Positions 43,574-52,835 of a stretch of 64,000 nt of DNA are shown in pieces. Source of the stretch: Sphingopyxis sp. Lineage in GTDB: Bacteria > Pseudomonadota > Alphaproteobacteria > Sphingomonadales > Sphingomonadaceae. The notes under the pieces are model-generated. The model ran no database searches, had not been told where the DNA came from, and saw only the letters and a list, made by a program, of their open reading frames with translations. Position numbers and translations under genes: made by a program. Position 1 is the first letter of the stretch, and each line of letters opens with the position of its first letter. Where the stretch lies: positions 1 through 64,000 of the forward strand of contig JAIXHQ010000006.1 in the NCBI GenBank assembly GCA_030145715.1. Direction: 5' to 3'.

Positions 43574-44785
43574 ATGATGAAGAAAACGACAGGTCTCGAT
43601 CGCAACAAGACGAAGAACTGGCATCCCGCGACACAGGCGGTGCGCGGCGGAACGTGGCGCAGCGAACATGGCGAGACGTCGGAGGCGCTCTTTCTGTCAT
43701 CGGGCTACACCTATGACAGCGCCGAAGAGGTCGCGGCGCGCTTTGCCGGCGAAGAACAGGGCATGACCTATTCGCGCCTGCAAAATCCGACGGTGGCGAT
43801 GCTGGAGGAACGGATCGCGCTGATGGAAGGGGCGGAGGCATGCCGTGCCCAGGCCACCGGCATGGCGGCAATGACCACCGCCCTGCTGTGCCAATTGTCG
43901 GCGGGCGACCATATCGTCGCGGCAAAGGCCGCTTTTGGTTCCTGTCGCTGGCTGATCGATCATCTCTGTCCGCGCTTCGGGATCGAAACAACCGTCGTCG
44001 ATGGGCGCGACAATGATGCGTGGGAAAGGGCGATCAAGGGGAATACCAAGGTCTTCTTCTTTGAAACCCCCGCAAATCCGACCATGGACATCGTCGATGT
44101 CAGGCATGTCTGCCAAGTGGCGAGGGCGCATGGGATCACGACCGTCGTCGACAACGCCTTTGCGACCAGCGTGCTTCAACGTCCGATGGATTTCGGCGCC
44201 GACGTGGTGGCCTATTCCGCGACAAAGCTGATGGACGGGCAGGGCCGCGTTCTCGCCGGTGCGGTCTGCGGCACGGATAAATTCATCAACGACGTGCTGC
44301 TGCCGTTTCAGCGCAACACAGGCCCCAACCTCTCGCCATTCAATGCATGGGTCGTGCTCAAAGGGCTGGAAACGCTTGACTTGCGCGCGCGGCGGCAATC
44401 CGAAAATTCGCTCATGGTCGGAAAGTTCGTCGAAGGCCGGGTTCCGCACATCCTGCACCCCGGTCTTGCCAGCCATCCGCAGCATGATCTGGCGATGAGC
44501 CAGATGGCGGCGTGCGGGCCGATCTTCTCCTTCGTCCTCGACGGTGGCCGCGAACAGGCGATGGCGCTGCTGAACGCGCTCGAACTGGTCGATATTTCGA
44601 ACAATATCGGCGATTCGCGGAGCCTTTGCTGCCACCCCGCATCGACCACCCACTATGGCGTGAGCGCAGAGGCGCGAGCCGACATGGGCGTCGTCGAAGG
44701 CATGTTGCGGATCAACATCGGCCTTGAAGACCCGCGCGACGTGATCGCCGATCTGGACCAGGCATTGACCAAGGTCGGCCTTTGA
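43574..44785 (+). CDS. metZ: O-succinylhomoserine sulfhydrylase
   Basis: This 403-residue PLP enzyme of the Cys/Met metabolism family has YSATKLMDGQGRVLAG, with the PLP Lys, and LCCHPASTTH near the end. It makes homocysteine from O-succinylhomoserine and sulfide. It follows leuB by one nucleotide, linking leucine and methionine genes in one transcript. No SAM riboswitch was seen because there is no leader. Confidence 0.92.
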   Translation: MMKKTTGLDRNKTKNWHPATQAVRGGTWRSEHGETSEALFLSSGYTYDSAEEVAARFAGEEQGMTYSRLQNPTVAMLEERIALMEGAEACRAQATGMAAMTTALLCQLSAGDHIVAAKAAFGSCRWLIDHLCPRFGIETTVVDGRDNDAWERAIKGNTKVFFFETPANPTMDIVDVRHVCQVARAHGITTVVDNAFATSVLQRPMDFGADVVAYSATKLMDGQGRVLAGAVCGTDKFINDVLLPFQRNTGPNLSPFNAWVVLKGLETLDLRARRQSENSLMVGKFVEGRVPHILHPGLASHPQHDLAMSQMAACGPIFSFVLDGGREQAMALLNALELVDISNNIGDSRSLCCHPASTTHYGVSAEARADMGVVEGMLRINIGLEDPRDVIADLDQALTKVGL

Positions 44786-44802
44786 GCGACGTTGGAGCCA
44801 TA

Positions 44803-45204
44803 ATGATCGACTCCTTCTTTCCCTTTTCGGCGACCACCGGGTCGATAACCGTCCGCGTTGCGGTCAGCTATCTGCCCGAACAGTCGCATCCGGCGCTCGG
44901 TCGCTGGTTCTGGGCCTATCATATCCGCGTCGAAAATCACGGCGATACGGCGGTCCAACTGATCAGCCGCCATTGGCGGATCAGCGACGGACGCGGCCAG
45001 GTCAGCGAGGTCGAGGGCGAGGGCGTGGTGGGCGAACAGCCTCTCATCGGTCCCGGCGGCGCCTATGACTATGTTTCGGGTTGTCCCTTGGCGACCCCGG
45101 AGGGATCGATGGTCGGCAGTTACGCGATGGAGATGGGCGATGGTTCGCAAATGCTGGTCGCCATTCCGCATTTTCCGCTCGTGGCTCCCGCGACCGCGTC
45201 ATGA
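44803..45204 (+). CDS. apaG: ApaG protein
   Basis: This 133-residue protein of immunoglobulin-like fold begins MIDSFFPFSATTG and includes HIRVENHGDTAVQLISRHWRI... and GDGSQM. ApaG is linked to cobalt/magnesium balance in E. coli. ATG at 44803 has GGAG 6 nt upstream and is preferred over TTG at 44782. It overlaps the LysR gene by ATGA. Confidence 0.94.
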   Translation: MIDSFFPFSATTGSITVRVAVSYLPEQSHPALGRWFWAYHIRVENHGDTAVQLISRHWRISDGRGQVSEVEGEGVVGEQPLIGPGGAYDYVSGCPLATPEGSMVGSYAMEMGDGSQMLVAIPHFPLVAPATAS

Positions 45205-45992
45205 AGCGCACGCATCTGCCGCTCAACGCCCTGCGCGTTTTCGACGCCGCTGCCCGGCATCTGAGCTTTACGCGCGCCGCCGACGAACTCGCGGTGACGC
45301 CCGCCGCGGTCGGCCAACAGATTCGCGCGCTGGAGGATATGCTCGGCGTCGTGCTGTTCCGGCGGACGCCGAAAGGCCTTGAACTGACCGGAGAGGCTGA
45401 TGCCGGCCTCGACGCGCTTCGCCAGGGCTTTTTGCAGTTCGAGGAATCGGTGCGCGCGATGCAGGCCGGGCAATCGTCGCAATCGCTGACGATCGCCGCG
45501 CCGCGCGACCTGACGGCGAAATGGCTTGCGCCGCGGCTCGCGCGCTACAGCCAGCAGGTGCCCGATGTCCGGTTTACGCTGGTGTCGGCCGACAGTGGTA
45601 TCGACTTTACCGAAGCGAACCTCGACCTCGCGATATTCTGGACAGACGGTGCGGGCGAGCATGAAGGCATCGCGCTCGACAAGGCGTTGATGGTAACGGT
45701 TGGCGCGCCGGGACGTGGCAGCGATACGCTGATCGCCTGGCCAGGCGCCCCGGCCAGCGATGGCGAACCTGCGCTCAGGCTTGGCGATGCGGGCCTTGCG
45801 ATCGACGCCGCCGCGAACGGACTGGGCCAGGCCAATGTGCCCGCGATGCTCGCCGAAGCGGACATCGCAGCGGGCCGGGTCCAACAGATTGGAGAGGCCG
45901 TTGCGACGAAGCGCGGCTATTGGCTGGTCGCTCCGACGCCGCAATGGCGACAGGCAAAGGTCAAGGCGCTCGTCGCCGCGCTCTCCGCCTGA
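45201..45992 (+). CDS. LysR-family transcriptional regulator
   Basis: This 263-residue protein begins with the wHTH NALRVFDAAARHLSFTRAAD-ELAVTPAAVGQQI and has a periplasmic-binding-protein-like effector domain. The N-terminus resembles the GcvA group. Its target is unknown; it is in the leuB-metZ-apaG transcript rather than divergent from a target gene. Its stop codon directly abuts the stop of the convergent hydrolase gene. Confidence 0.88.
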   Translation: MKRTHLPLNALRVFDAAARHLSFTRAADELAVTPAAVGQQIRALEDMLGVVLFRRTPKGLELTGEADAGLDALRQGFLQFEESVRAMQAGQSSQSLTIAAPRDLTAKWLAPRLARYSQQVPDVRFTLVSADSGIDFTEANLDLAIFWTDGAGEHEGIALDKALMVTVGAPGRGSDTLIAWPGAPASDGEPALRLGDAGLAIDAAANGLGQANVPAMLAEADIAAGRVQQIGEAVATKRGYWLVAPTPQWRQAKVKALVAALSA

Positions 45993-47306
45993 TTATTTCG
46001 CCGCGAGCGCCAGCAGCCGGGTAGCGAATCCGACCATCTGGCCGCTATCGACATTGGCCTCTGCATTGTTCCAACTGACGGTCACGACCCGCCATTTGCC
46101 GTCCGACTTGCGTTCACCCAGCAAGGTCATCGACACGACGCCATTTTCGGACCCGCCCTTGTAACCCAGATAATTCCAGTCAGCGGCGGCAGGACCGACG
46201 CCATTATTGATCGCCATCGCCGCGAACAGGGGCTTTGATTTCCGAGCCCGCAGGTCGATCATCAACCGCGCTATATCGTTCGGGCTGGCGAACCATTCGA
46301 GGCTGTCGATAAAGCGTGGCCCGGCCGTAAAGCTGACGCCGTCGACATTCGTCAGGACCAGGCGATCGCGATTGGTTTCGATCAGTTTGCGCTGCGCCTC
46401 ATCGTCGGCCTTGACGAACGACGGGCGCAGGTCGGCGAAATTATTGCCTTTCAATGCAAAGGCTTCGACGGTGGTGAGCAAGGGCGTGTTGCGCGATGGG
46501 TCGCTGTGACCCGCCGCCCGGATCCGCGCCTCGATCGGTTCGCGGCCGAGCAGGTGGATCAACGTGTCGGTCGCGCCATTGTCGCTGACGGCGATCATCC
46601 AATTGGCCAGCGTTTGAAGCGTGACCGGTGTGTCCGCCGGCCAATTGGCGGTCGCCGTCGACGAAAAACTGAAGTGCGACAGCGGCACGACGTCCGACCA
46701 TCGCCGTTTGCCTTCGGCCACCTGCGCGGCAAGTTCGTCCAAGATATAAAGTTTGAATGTCGAACCGATGGCGAACTGTCGATCGGCGTTCGCGGCGGCA
46801 AGGGGAGTGAACCCCGCATCGCCAAGTTCAGCGACCAGGAAACCGGCCTGTCCGGGCAGGGCGGCAATCTCTGCCGCCACCTTGGCATAATTGTCGTCCG
46901 CCATCGTGACGCCGGTGACGACAAGCCCCACGACACGTTGGTCGGCGCCCAGGCCGACCTCCAGATTTACCGTCGCGACGCCCTTTTCAAGGCGAAGCAG
47001 AACCACACCCTTGCGGCCATCCGCCGATGTGACCTTGTCGACCGCGATCGGCTGCCCCCACTGCGCGATCAGGCTGGCGCTAAAGGCCTTGAACTGCGGC
47101 TCGGGCACGGCCGTCTGGAAATAGGGATCGAAAAAATCCGAATAGGAAATGCGTCCGGTAAGCAGTTCGGCAAGCTGCGCCGCGCGGCGATCGACGGCGG
47201 TCTGGGGACCCGGCGCGGTCGCTTCGGATGTCTGCGCGACGGCGACCTCAGGTAACAGCACGGCCGCCGCAGCCGCGGCGGCGATGAGGACGGAACGCCA
47301 TTTCAT
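45993..47306 (-). CDS. Class A beta-lactamase-related serine hydrolase with N-terminal NTF2-like domain
   Basis: This 437-residue exported protein has a signal peptide (to about AVAQ), a domain of about 110 residues (TGRISYSDFFDPYFQTAVPE..., similar to NTF2/DUF3887-type domains), then a penicillin-binding fold: GSTFKLY (SxxK), VSDNGATD (SDN) and YKGGSENG (KTG-like, KGG). I do not see the omega-loop Glu motif of true class A beta-lactamases, so drug hydrolysis is doubtful. ATG at 47306 fits the GAGGAG spacing better than ATG at 47315. It follows parE by 13 nt. Confidence 0.85.
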   Translation of the reverse strand: MKWRSVLIAAAAAAAVLLPEVAVAQTSEATAPGPQTAVDRRAAQLAELLTGRISYSDFFDPYFQTAVPEPQFKAFSASLIAQWGQPIAVDKVTSADGRKGVVLLRLEKGVATVNLEVGLGADQRVVGLVVTGVTMADDNYAKVAAEIAALPGQAGFLVAELGDAGFTPLAAANADRQFAIGSTFKLYILDELAAQVAEGKRRWSDVVPLSHFSFSSTATANWPADTPVTLQTLANWMIAVSDNGATDTLIHLLGREPIEARIRAAGHSDPSRNTPLLTTVEAFALKGNNFADLRPSFVKADDEAQRKLIETNRDRLVLTNVDGVSFTAGPRFIDSLEWFASPNDIARLMIDLRARKSKPLFAAMAINNGVGPAAADWNYLGYKGGSENGVVSMTLLGERKSDGKWRVVTVSWNNAEANVDSGQMVGFATRLLALAAK

Positions 47307-47319
47307 CACAGACATCTCC

Positions 47320-49299
47320 TCATGCGTCGATCGCCGCTTCGTCCAGCGTCGCCGCATTGGCTTGAATAAACTGGAACCGGTGTTCGGGATGCTTGCCCAT
47401 CAACCGATCGACCAGGTCCTTGACCAGATGGCGCTCCTCATATTCCTGCGGCAATGTCACGCGCAGCATCGAACGGGTCGCCGGGTCCATCGTCGTTTCC
47501 TTGAGCTGGTTGGGGTTCATCTCACCCAGTCCCTTGAAACGTCCAACCTCGACCTTCTTCCCTTTGAATTGCGTCGCTTCCAGCTCGGCCCGATGCGCGT
47601 CATCGCGGGCATAGGCCGACGTGCTGCCGGACGTCAGGCGATAGAGCGGCGGCTGCGCCAGATAGACATGGCCGTTGCGGACGATGTCGGGCATCTCCTG
47701 AAAAAAGAAGGTCATCAAAAGCGTCGCAATGTGCGCGCCGTCGACGTCGGCGTCGGTCATGATGACGATCTTTTCGTAACGCAGCCGGTCGGGATCGCAG
47801 TCCTTGCGCATCCCACAACCCAGCGCGAGCGCAAGGTCGGCGATTTCCTGGTTGGCCCGAATCTTGTCGGCGCTGGCGCTCGCCACGTTCAATATCTTGC
47901 CGCGGATGGGCAGGATCGCCTGTGTCTTGCGGTCGCGCGCCTGTTTGGCGCTACCGCCCGCGCTGTCGCCTTCGACGATAAACAATTCCGTGCCTTCGGG
48001 GCCGTCGCTGGCACAATCGGTCAGCTTGCCCGGCAAACGCAGCTTGCGTCCGCTTGTCGCCGTCTTGCGCTTTACCTCGCGCTCTGCCTTGCGCTTCAGC
48101 CGCTCGTCCATCCGGTCGAGGACGAGGCCGAGCAGCGCCCGGCCGCGATCCATATTGTCCGACAGGAAATGGTCGAAATGGTCGCGCACCGCGTTTTCGG
48201 TAAAGCGCGCCGCCTCGGGACTGGACAGGCGGTCCTTCGTCTGGCTCTGAAACTGCGGATCGCGGATAAAGACCGAAAGCATCATCTCGCCGCCGTTGAA
48301 CACATCTTCGGCGGTGATCTGTGCGGCCTTCTTTTGCCCGATCAACTCGCCAAAGGCGCGCAGTCCCTTGGTCAGCGCCGAACGGAGGCCCGCCTCGTGG
48401 GTGCCGCCAGCCGGGGTGGGGATCGTGTTGCAGTACCAGCTATAACTGCCATCCGACCATAGGGGCCAGGCGATCGCCCATTCGGCGCGGCCCTGATCGT
48501 TCGGAAAATCCTGGCGACCGATAAAGGGTTCGGCGGTCGCGCATTCGCGGCTTCCGATCTGTTCCTTCAGATGGTCGGCCAGCCCGCCCGGAAACTGGAA
48601 TGTCGCCTCGGCGGGCGTGTCGTCGCCGATCAGTTCGGGCGCGCATTTCCAGCGGATTTCCACCCCGGCGAACAGATAGGCCTTTGACCGGGCCATGCGG
48701 TACAGACGCTGCGGCTTGAACCGCCCATGATCGCCAAAGATTTCGGGATCCGGAATGAACGAAACGCTGGTTCCCCGTCGATTGGGCGTGGGGCCGAGTT
48801 CCTCCAACCCACTGACGGGCGTGCCGCGCGCGAACCGCTGGCGGTACAGCATCTTGCTGCGCGCGACCTCGATTTCGGTTTCGATTGACAGCGCGTTGAC
48901 GACGCTGATGCCGACACCATGCAGGCCGCCCGAGGTTGCATAAGCCTTGCCTTCGAACTTGCCGCCCGAATGGAGCATCGTAAGGATGACTTCGAGTGCG
49001 GATTTGCCCGGAAATTTCGGGTGCGGATCGACCGGCATACCGCGACCATTGTCGACCACCGTCAGCCTGTTGCCGACATCGAGCGTGATTTCGATGCGGC
49101 TCGCATGGCCAGCGACCGCTTCGTCCATGCTGTTGTCGATGACCTCTGCCGCAAGGTGATGCAGCGCCCGCTCGTCGGTGCCACCGATATACATTCCCGG
49201 TCGGCGGCGAACAGGTTCGAGCCCCTCCAGCACCTCGATCTGCGAAGCGTTATAGCTTTCGGTGGCGGGGGTGCTGCTGTCGAACAAATCGTGACTCAT
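47320..49299 (-). CDS. parE: DNA topoisomerase IV subunit B
   Basis: This 659-residue type IIA topoisomerase has the GHKL ATPase (EVIDNSMDEAVAG, VVDNGRGMPVD, GGLHGVGISVVNAL), and a TOPRIM domain (FIVEGDSAGGSAK, MTDADVDGAHIATLL). It is distinguished from GyrB by length and by the RRRPGMYIGGTDERALHHL form. With ParC it decatenates daughter chromosomes. ATG at 49299 matches the natural start MSHDLFDSST. Confidence 0.95.
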   Translation of the reverse strand: MSHDLFDSSTPATESYNASQIEVLEGLEPVRRRPGMYIGGTDERALHHLAAEVIDNSMDEAVAGHASRIEITLDVGNRLTVVDNGRGMPVDPHPKFPGKSALEVILTMLHSGGKFEGKAYATSGGLHGVGISVVNALSIETEIEVARSKMLYRQRFARGTPVSGLEELGPTPNRRGTSVSFIPDPEIFGDHGRFKPQRLYRMARSKAYLFAGVEIRWKCAPELIGDDTPAEATFQFPGGLADHLKEQIGSRECATAEPFIGRQDFPNDQGRAEWAIAWPLWSDGSYSWYCNTIPTPAGGTHEAGLRSALTKGLRAFGELIGQKKAAQITAEDVFNGGEMMLSVFIRDPQFQSQTKDRLSSPEAARFTENAVRDHFDHFLSDNMDRGRALLGLVLDRMDERLKRKAEREVKRKTATSGRKLRLPGKLTDCASDGPEGTELFIVEGDSAGGSAKQARDRKTQAILPIRGKILNVASASADKIRANQEIADLALALGCGMRKDCDPDRLRYEKIVIMTDADVDGAHIATLLMTFFFQEMPDIVRNGHVYLAQPPLYRLTSGSTSAYARDDAHRAELEATQFKGKKVEVGRFKGLGEMNPNQLKETTMDPATRSMLRVTLPQEYEERHLVKDLVDRLMGKHPEHRFQFIQANAATLDEAAIDA

Positions 49300-49457
49300 G
49301 CACCGGCTATAGGGGGCGGGAAAGGGCGCTGGCAAGGGCGGTTTTGGGGCGTTCAGCCCGCCTCGGTTCGTCGCGTTTCCTCGCCGGAATGGAACTTTGC
49401 CATGAAATGGCGAGTTGGACCGCCGACTGTAAGGTCATACAAAAAGTGGAGCATAAA

Positions 49458-50291
49458 ATGAAAAACATCTCTCTCCTCGTCGCGGTTGCGGCCAGCGCCA
49501 TGGCAATGCCGGCGATGGCGCAGCAAGGCCGCGACACTTCGCAGGATTTCAACGGACCCTATGTCAGCATCGTCGGCGGCGGTACGCTTCAGGGAAGCGA
49601 TCGCGGCGAAACGCTGGTCTTCGACACCAATCGTGACGGCACTTACGGTGATCCGGTGACGGTGGTTGGCGGGGCCGACGCCTTTTCGCCCGGCTTCTGC
49701 AACGGCGCCGCGACGAGCACCGCAAACACCGCATGTCGGAATGACAAGGATGCCGGCGAATATTATGCTCGCCTTGGTTTCGACAAGCGCATGGGCAATT
49801 TCGTCGTCGGCGCCTTGATCGAAGGCGGCAAAAGCCATGCGAGTGACAGCGTCAGCGGCTTCTCGACCACGCCGGCAAGCTATACGATGAGCCGCGAAGC
49901 TGATTATCAGGGAAGCGCACGTCTGCGCGCTGGCTACACCCCCGGTGGCGGTGCCCTGTTCTATGTGACCGGCGGCGGTGCCTATGGTCGTCTGCACAAC
50001 AGCTTCGCCACCAGCAACGGTGCGAACAGCTTTGCCGACAACGGTAAGACCAATGGCTGGGGCTATGCCGCGGGCGGCGGTGCCGAAGTGATGGTGACGA
50101 ACAACATCTCGCTTGGCCTCGAGTATCTTTACACCGATCTCAAGGACAATGATTATGTCGTGAACGTCGGCCCTGGAACCGCACCGGCGACCAATCCCTT
50201 CCTGCTCAATGGCGGTGGGACCAATATCCAGCGCAGCAGCGAAAACTTCCGTACGCACAGCGTTCGCGGCTCGCTGAGCTTCCGCTTCTGA
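49458..50291 (+). CDS. Outer-membrane beta-barrel protein (OmpA-like porin family)
   Basis: This 277-residue protein has a signal peptide MKNISLLVAVAASAMAMPAMAQ and alternating beta-strand sequence with Gly/Tyr-rich strands (GEYYARLGFDKRMGNFVVG, YAAGGGAEVMVTNNISLGLEY), ending SVRGSLSFRF, a C-terminal aromatic suited to BAM insertion. Two Cys may bond in a loop. No OmpA peptidoglycan domain is present. GTGGAGC precedes ATG. A terminator follows. Confidence 0.88.
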   Translation: MKNISLLVAVAASAMAMPAMAQQGRDTSQDFNGPYVSIVGGGTLQGSDRGETLVFDTNRDGTYGDPVTVVGGADAFSPGFCNGAATSTANTACRNDKDAGEYYARLGFDKRMGNFVVGALIEGGKSHASDSVSGFSTTPASYTMSREADYQGSARLRAGYTPGGGALFYVTGGGAYGRLHNSFATSNGANSFADNGKTNGWGYAAGGGAEVMVTNNISLGLEYLYTDLKDNDYVVNVGPGTAPATNPFLLNGGGTNIQRSSENFRTHSVRGSLSFRF

Positions 50292-50310
50292 CCGTTTGAA
50301 GTGGGCAATG

Positions 50311-50341
50311 AAGGCGCCGGGTCGATACCCGGCGCCTTTGT
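50311..50341. terminator. Bidirectional terminator between OMP and thioesterase genes
   Basis: AAGGCGCCGGG and CCCGGCGCCTT form a perfect 11-bp stem with a 6-nt loop, with T on the plus side and A on the other. It serves the convergent genes on both sides. Confidence 0.8.
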
Positions 50342-50342
50342 C

Positions 50343-50741
50343 TTATGCGGTTGGGGGAGCGGCAAAAACCGCGAAGCTGCCGTTGGCGCTACTGACCAGT
50401 CGGCCATCTTGATAAAGCCTGGCATCGATGTTCGCGATGCGCTTTCCGCGATGCAGCACTTCGGCGTTGCACGTCAGCCGTCCTTCGCCAACGCGAATAT
50501 GATAGTTGAACTTGATCTCCAGCGTCGCGCACCATTGATCCTGATCGAGCAGGCTCGTCAGTGCCCCACCCATCGCCGAATCGGCCAGTGAATAGGCAAC
50601 GCCGCCATGTGCCGCGCCCTGCGGGCTGAAGTGGCGATCCCGATCGATGTCGATCGCCATGACACAGCGCCCCGCGCCACGCTCGACCATCTGCAGGCCA
50701 AGCGCGCGGGCAAATTCGAAATCCTGCTCGAAAGGCCTCAC
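50343..50741 (-). CDS. PaaI-family hot-dog thioesterase
   Basis: This 132-residue hot-dog protein has HFSPQGAAHGGVAYSLADSAMGGA, the active-site region with the HGG pattern, and the end RIANIDARLYQDGRLVSSAN. It would hydrolyse acyl-CoA thioesters; the substrate is unknown. GTG at 50741 overlaps the gcrA stop as GTGA. Longer frames upstream lie in gcrA and were rejected. Confidence 0.83.
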   Translation of the reverse strand: MRPFEQDFEFARALGLQMVERGAGRCVMAIDIDRDRHFSPQGAAHGGVAYSLADSAMGGALTSLLDQDQWCATLEIKFNYHIRVGEGRLTCNAEVLHRGKRIANIDARLYQDGRLVSSANGSFAVFAAPPTA

Positions 50742-51430
50742 CGAACGCGGGGGCCGCCAAAGGGTGGCGGGGGCGGGGGACGCCGCGTGCCGCGCGGCAA
50801 TTGCGCCTGATAGGCGCGGCCGCAATGCTCGACGCAATAAGGAAAGCCGGGATTCACCGCCTCGCCACAAAAATGGAAATCGGGTTCGCCGGGATGCCCC
50901 ATCGGCCACCGACAGATCCGGTCGTTGAGGTCGAGCAGGGTCGTCTTGCCCGCGATTTCCGGGCTCGGCTTTGCGGGCACCAGTCGCCGCGGCGGCGCCG
51001 GCGGAATCGGGGCCTGCTGATCGCCGGGGCCCTGGCGAATGAAGCCGCCGGGGCCGATCGAAACGATACGCGGGGCGTCGTCTTTCGGTGCCGCGTCGCG
51101 CGATTCGGTTTGGGGCTCGGGCGCCGCCGCCGCGGGCCTTGCTTCGGGCTTTGGCGCGGCTGCCACGGGTCGCGGCGCAGCAGGTGCCGCCGCACGCGGA
51201 GCGGTGACGGGTGCGGCCGCTTTCGGCGCGGGCGGTGCCGCGGGCTTGGCCGGCTTGACCTTTTCATTCGCCTTCACGGGCGAAGGGCGGGACTTCAATC
51301 CCAGCCGATGCGCCTTGCCGATCACCGCGTTGCGGCTGACACCCCCAAGTTCGTCGGCGATCTGACTGGCGGTCAGGCCTTTTTCCCACATGCTGCGCAG
51401 GCTTTCGATGCGCTCGTCAGTCCATGACAT
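50738..51430 (-). CDS. gcrA: Cell-cycle transcriptional regulator GcrA
   Basis: This 230-residue protein begins MSWTDERIESLRSMWEKG-LTASQIADELGGVSRNAVIGKAHRLGL, the GcrA wHTH. A long Ala/Pro-rich linker (60-150) leads to the conserved C-terminal RNA polymerase-contact domain (LLDLNDRICRWPMGHPGEPDF, CGEAVNPGFPYCVEHCGRAY) with paired Cys. In Caulobacter it controls cell-cycle genes with CcrM methylation. TGAGGA precedes ATG at 51430. Confidence 0.95.
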   Translation of the reverse strand: MSWTDERIESLRSMWEKGLTASQIADELGGVSRNAVIGKAHRLGLKSRPSPVKANEKVKPAKPAAPPAPKAAAPVTAPRAAAPAAPRPVAAAPKPEARPAAAAPEPQTESRDAAPKDDAPRIVSIGPGGFIRQGPGDQQAPIPPAPPRRLVPAKPSPEIAGKTTLLDLNDRICRWPMGHPGEPDFHFCGEAVNPGFPYCVEHCGRAYQAQLPRGTRRPPPPPPFGGPRVR

Positions 51431-51551
51431 AATAATTCCTCATCATTCCACGCCGCGGGCGGTTCGACGGCCCCGCCGCCGGTCTTTCAAAGACCGGCGC
51501 GGTCGCTGCCCAGCTTGCGGTAAGATCGGGGAGGCGATAGGCGAGAACGCC

Positions 51552-52424
51552 ATGAACGACCAGCCCCAAATTTCGAACCCCGACTCGAGCAAATTCGCCG
51601 CTACCCCGCCCTTTGCGGAACCCGGTGTGCCACATATCCGGACGCTGAACGTGCCCGGAATGCAAGCTCTCTATGTCAAGGAGGTGCGGCGGTTTTTCAA
51701 GGTCCAGTTGCAAACTATCTGGGCTCCGGCCATCACCACGCTTCTATTCCTGGTCATTTTCACCGTCGCGCTGGGTGGCGCGGGTCGAAAGGTCATCGGC
51801 GTTCCGTTCGCCGATTTTATCGCACCGGGGCTGATCATGATGGCGATGCTCCAGAACAGTTTCGCCAATTCCAGCTTTTCGCTGCTGGTGGGAAAGATCC
51901 AGGGCACCATCGTCGATTATCTGATGCCGCCGCTTGCGGTGGGCGAGTTGATGATCGCCCTGATCGGTGCGGCGATCACGCGCTCCATTCTTGTCGGCCT
52001 TGCGCTTTGGCTCGCGATGCTTTTGTGGCCGGGCGTCCATGTCGTTCCCGCCCATCTGTGGGCCGTCATCCTGTTCGGCATCCTCGGCGCCGCGATGCTC
52101 GGATTTCTTGGCCTCGTCACTTCGGTCTGGGCGGAAAAATTCGACCATGCCGCGGCGGTAACCAACTTTGTCGTCACGCCGCTCGCCCTGCTATCCGGCA
52201 CATTCTATTCGGTCGAAAGGCTGGCGCCCTGGTTTCAGGCGATCGCCCACGGCAATCCCGTCTATTATGCGATCATGGGTTTTCGCTACGGCTTTATCGG
52301 CACGGTCGACACGACGATCGCCAATCCGGTCCTGACGGCGGTGCTGGTGTTGATCGCCGTCAATATCGGCCTGGGGATGATGACCTATCGGCTGCTGGTG
52401 TCGGGCTGGAAGCTGAAGGCCTGA
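51552..52424 (+). CDS. ABC-2-type transporter permease
   Basis: This 290-residue membrane protein has a 40-residue hydrophilic N-terminus and six hydrophobic segments, starting at WAPAITTLLFLVIFTVAL. The fold FADFIAPGLIMMAMLQNSF... and LLSGTFYSVERLAPWFQAI (near-universal in YadH/NodJ-like permeases) is clear. It lacks an adjacent ATPase gene, so its partner must be encoded elsewhere. The substrate is unknown. It is divergent from gcrA. Confidence 0.87.
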   Translation: MNDQPQISNPDSSKFAATPPFAEPGVPHIRTLNVPGMQALYVKEVRRFFKVQLQTIWAPAITTLLFLVIFTVALGGAGRKVIGVPFADFIAPGLIMMAMLQNSFANSSFSLLVGKIQGTIVDYLMPPLAVGELMIALIGAAITRSILVGLALWLAMLLWPGVHVVPAHLWAVILFGILGAAMLGFLGLVTSVWAEKFDHAAAVTNFVVTPLALLSGTFYSVERLAPWFQAIAHGNPVYYAIMGFRYGFIGTVDTTIANPVLTAVLVLIAVNIGLGMMTYRLLVSGWKLKA

Positions 52425-52430
52425 TCCGGC

Positions 52431-52805
52431 TCAATGCCGATGGATGGCGCGGACACGGTACCGCCCGCTTTCCAATCCTTCGAACATCGCGTCGATCTGT
52501 GGGTGATCGATCGGCCCGCCATCGGCATCCGAAACCAGATTCTGCTGGCTGACATAGGCGATATAGGATGACTCGCCATTCTCGGCGAGCAAATGATAAT
52601 AGGGCTGTTCCTTCGCCGGACGGATTTCTTCCGGAATGGCCTCATACCATTCGTCGCTGTTCGCGAAGACCGGATCAATATCGAACACGACGCCCCGAAA
52701 ATCGAACATGCGATGGCGTACGATGTCCCCCGGCGCAAAACGCGCGCGCCCCACGAGCGGCGCGGTCACGACGGGCGAAGGATCGGGAGAGGATTCGAGC
52801 ATCAT
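52431..52805 (-). CDS. hspQ: Heat shock protein HspQ
   Basis: This 124-residue protein has the family core RFAPGDIVRHRMFDFRGVVF-DIDPVFANSDEWYE and QPYYHLLAENGESSYIAYVSQQNL. HspQ is a specificity factor for Lon protease and binds hemimethylated DNA in E. coli (YccV). It converges with the ABC permease gene with only 6 nt between. Confidence 0.93.
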   Translation of the reverse strand: MMLESSPDPSPVVTAPLVGRARFAPGDIVRHRMFDFRGVVFDIDPVFANSDEWYEAIPEEIRPAKEQPYYHLLAENGESSYIAYVSQQNLVSDADGGPIDHPQIDAMFEGLESGRYRVRAIHRH

Positions 52806-52835
52806 ACACCCTATCTATGGCTATTCGCCCTTGTT

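Noticed and set aside
43560-43580. SAM riboswitch before metZ
   Set aside because: metZ starts one nucleotide after the leuB stop, leaving no room for a leader.
45993-47306. Beta-lactamase resistance gene
   Set aside because: The fold is right, but the omega-loop Glu motif is not seen and an extra N-terminal domain is present, so resistance is not claimed.
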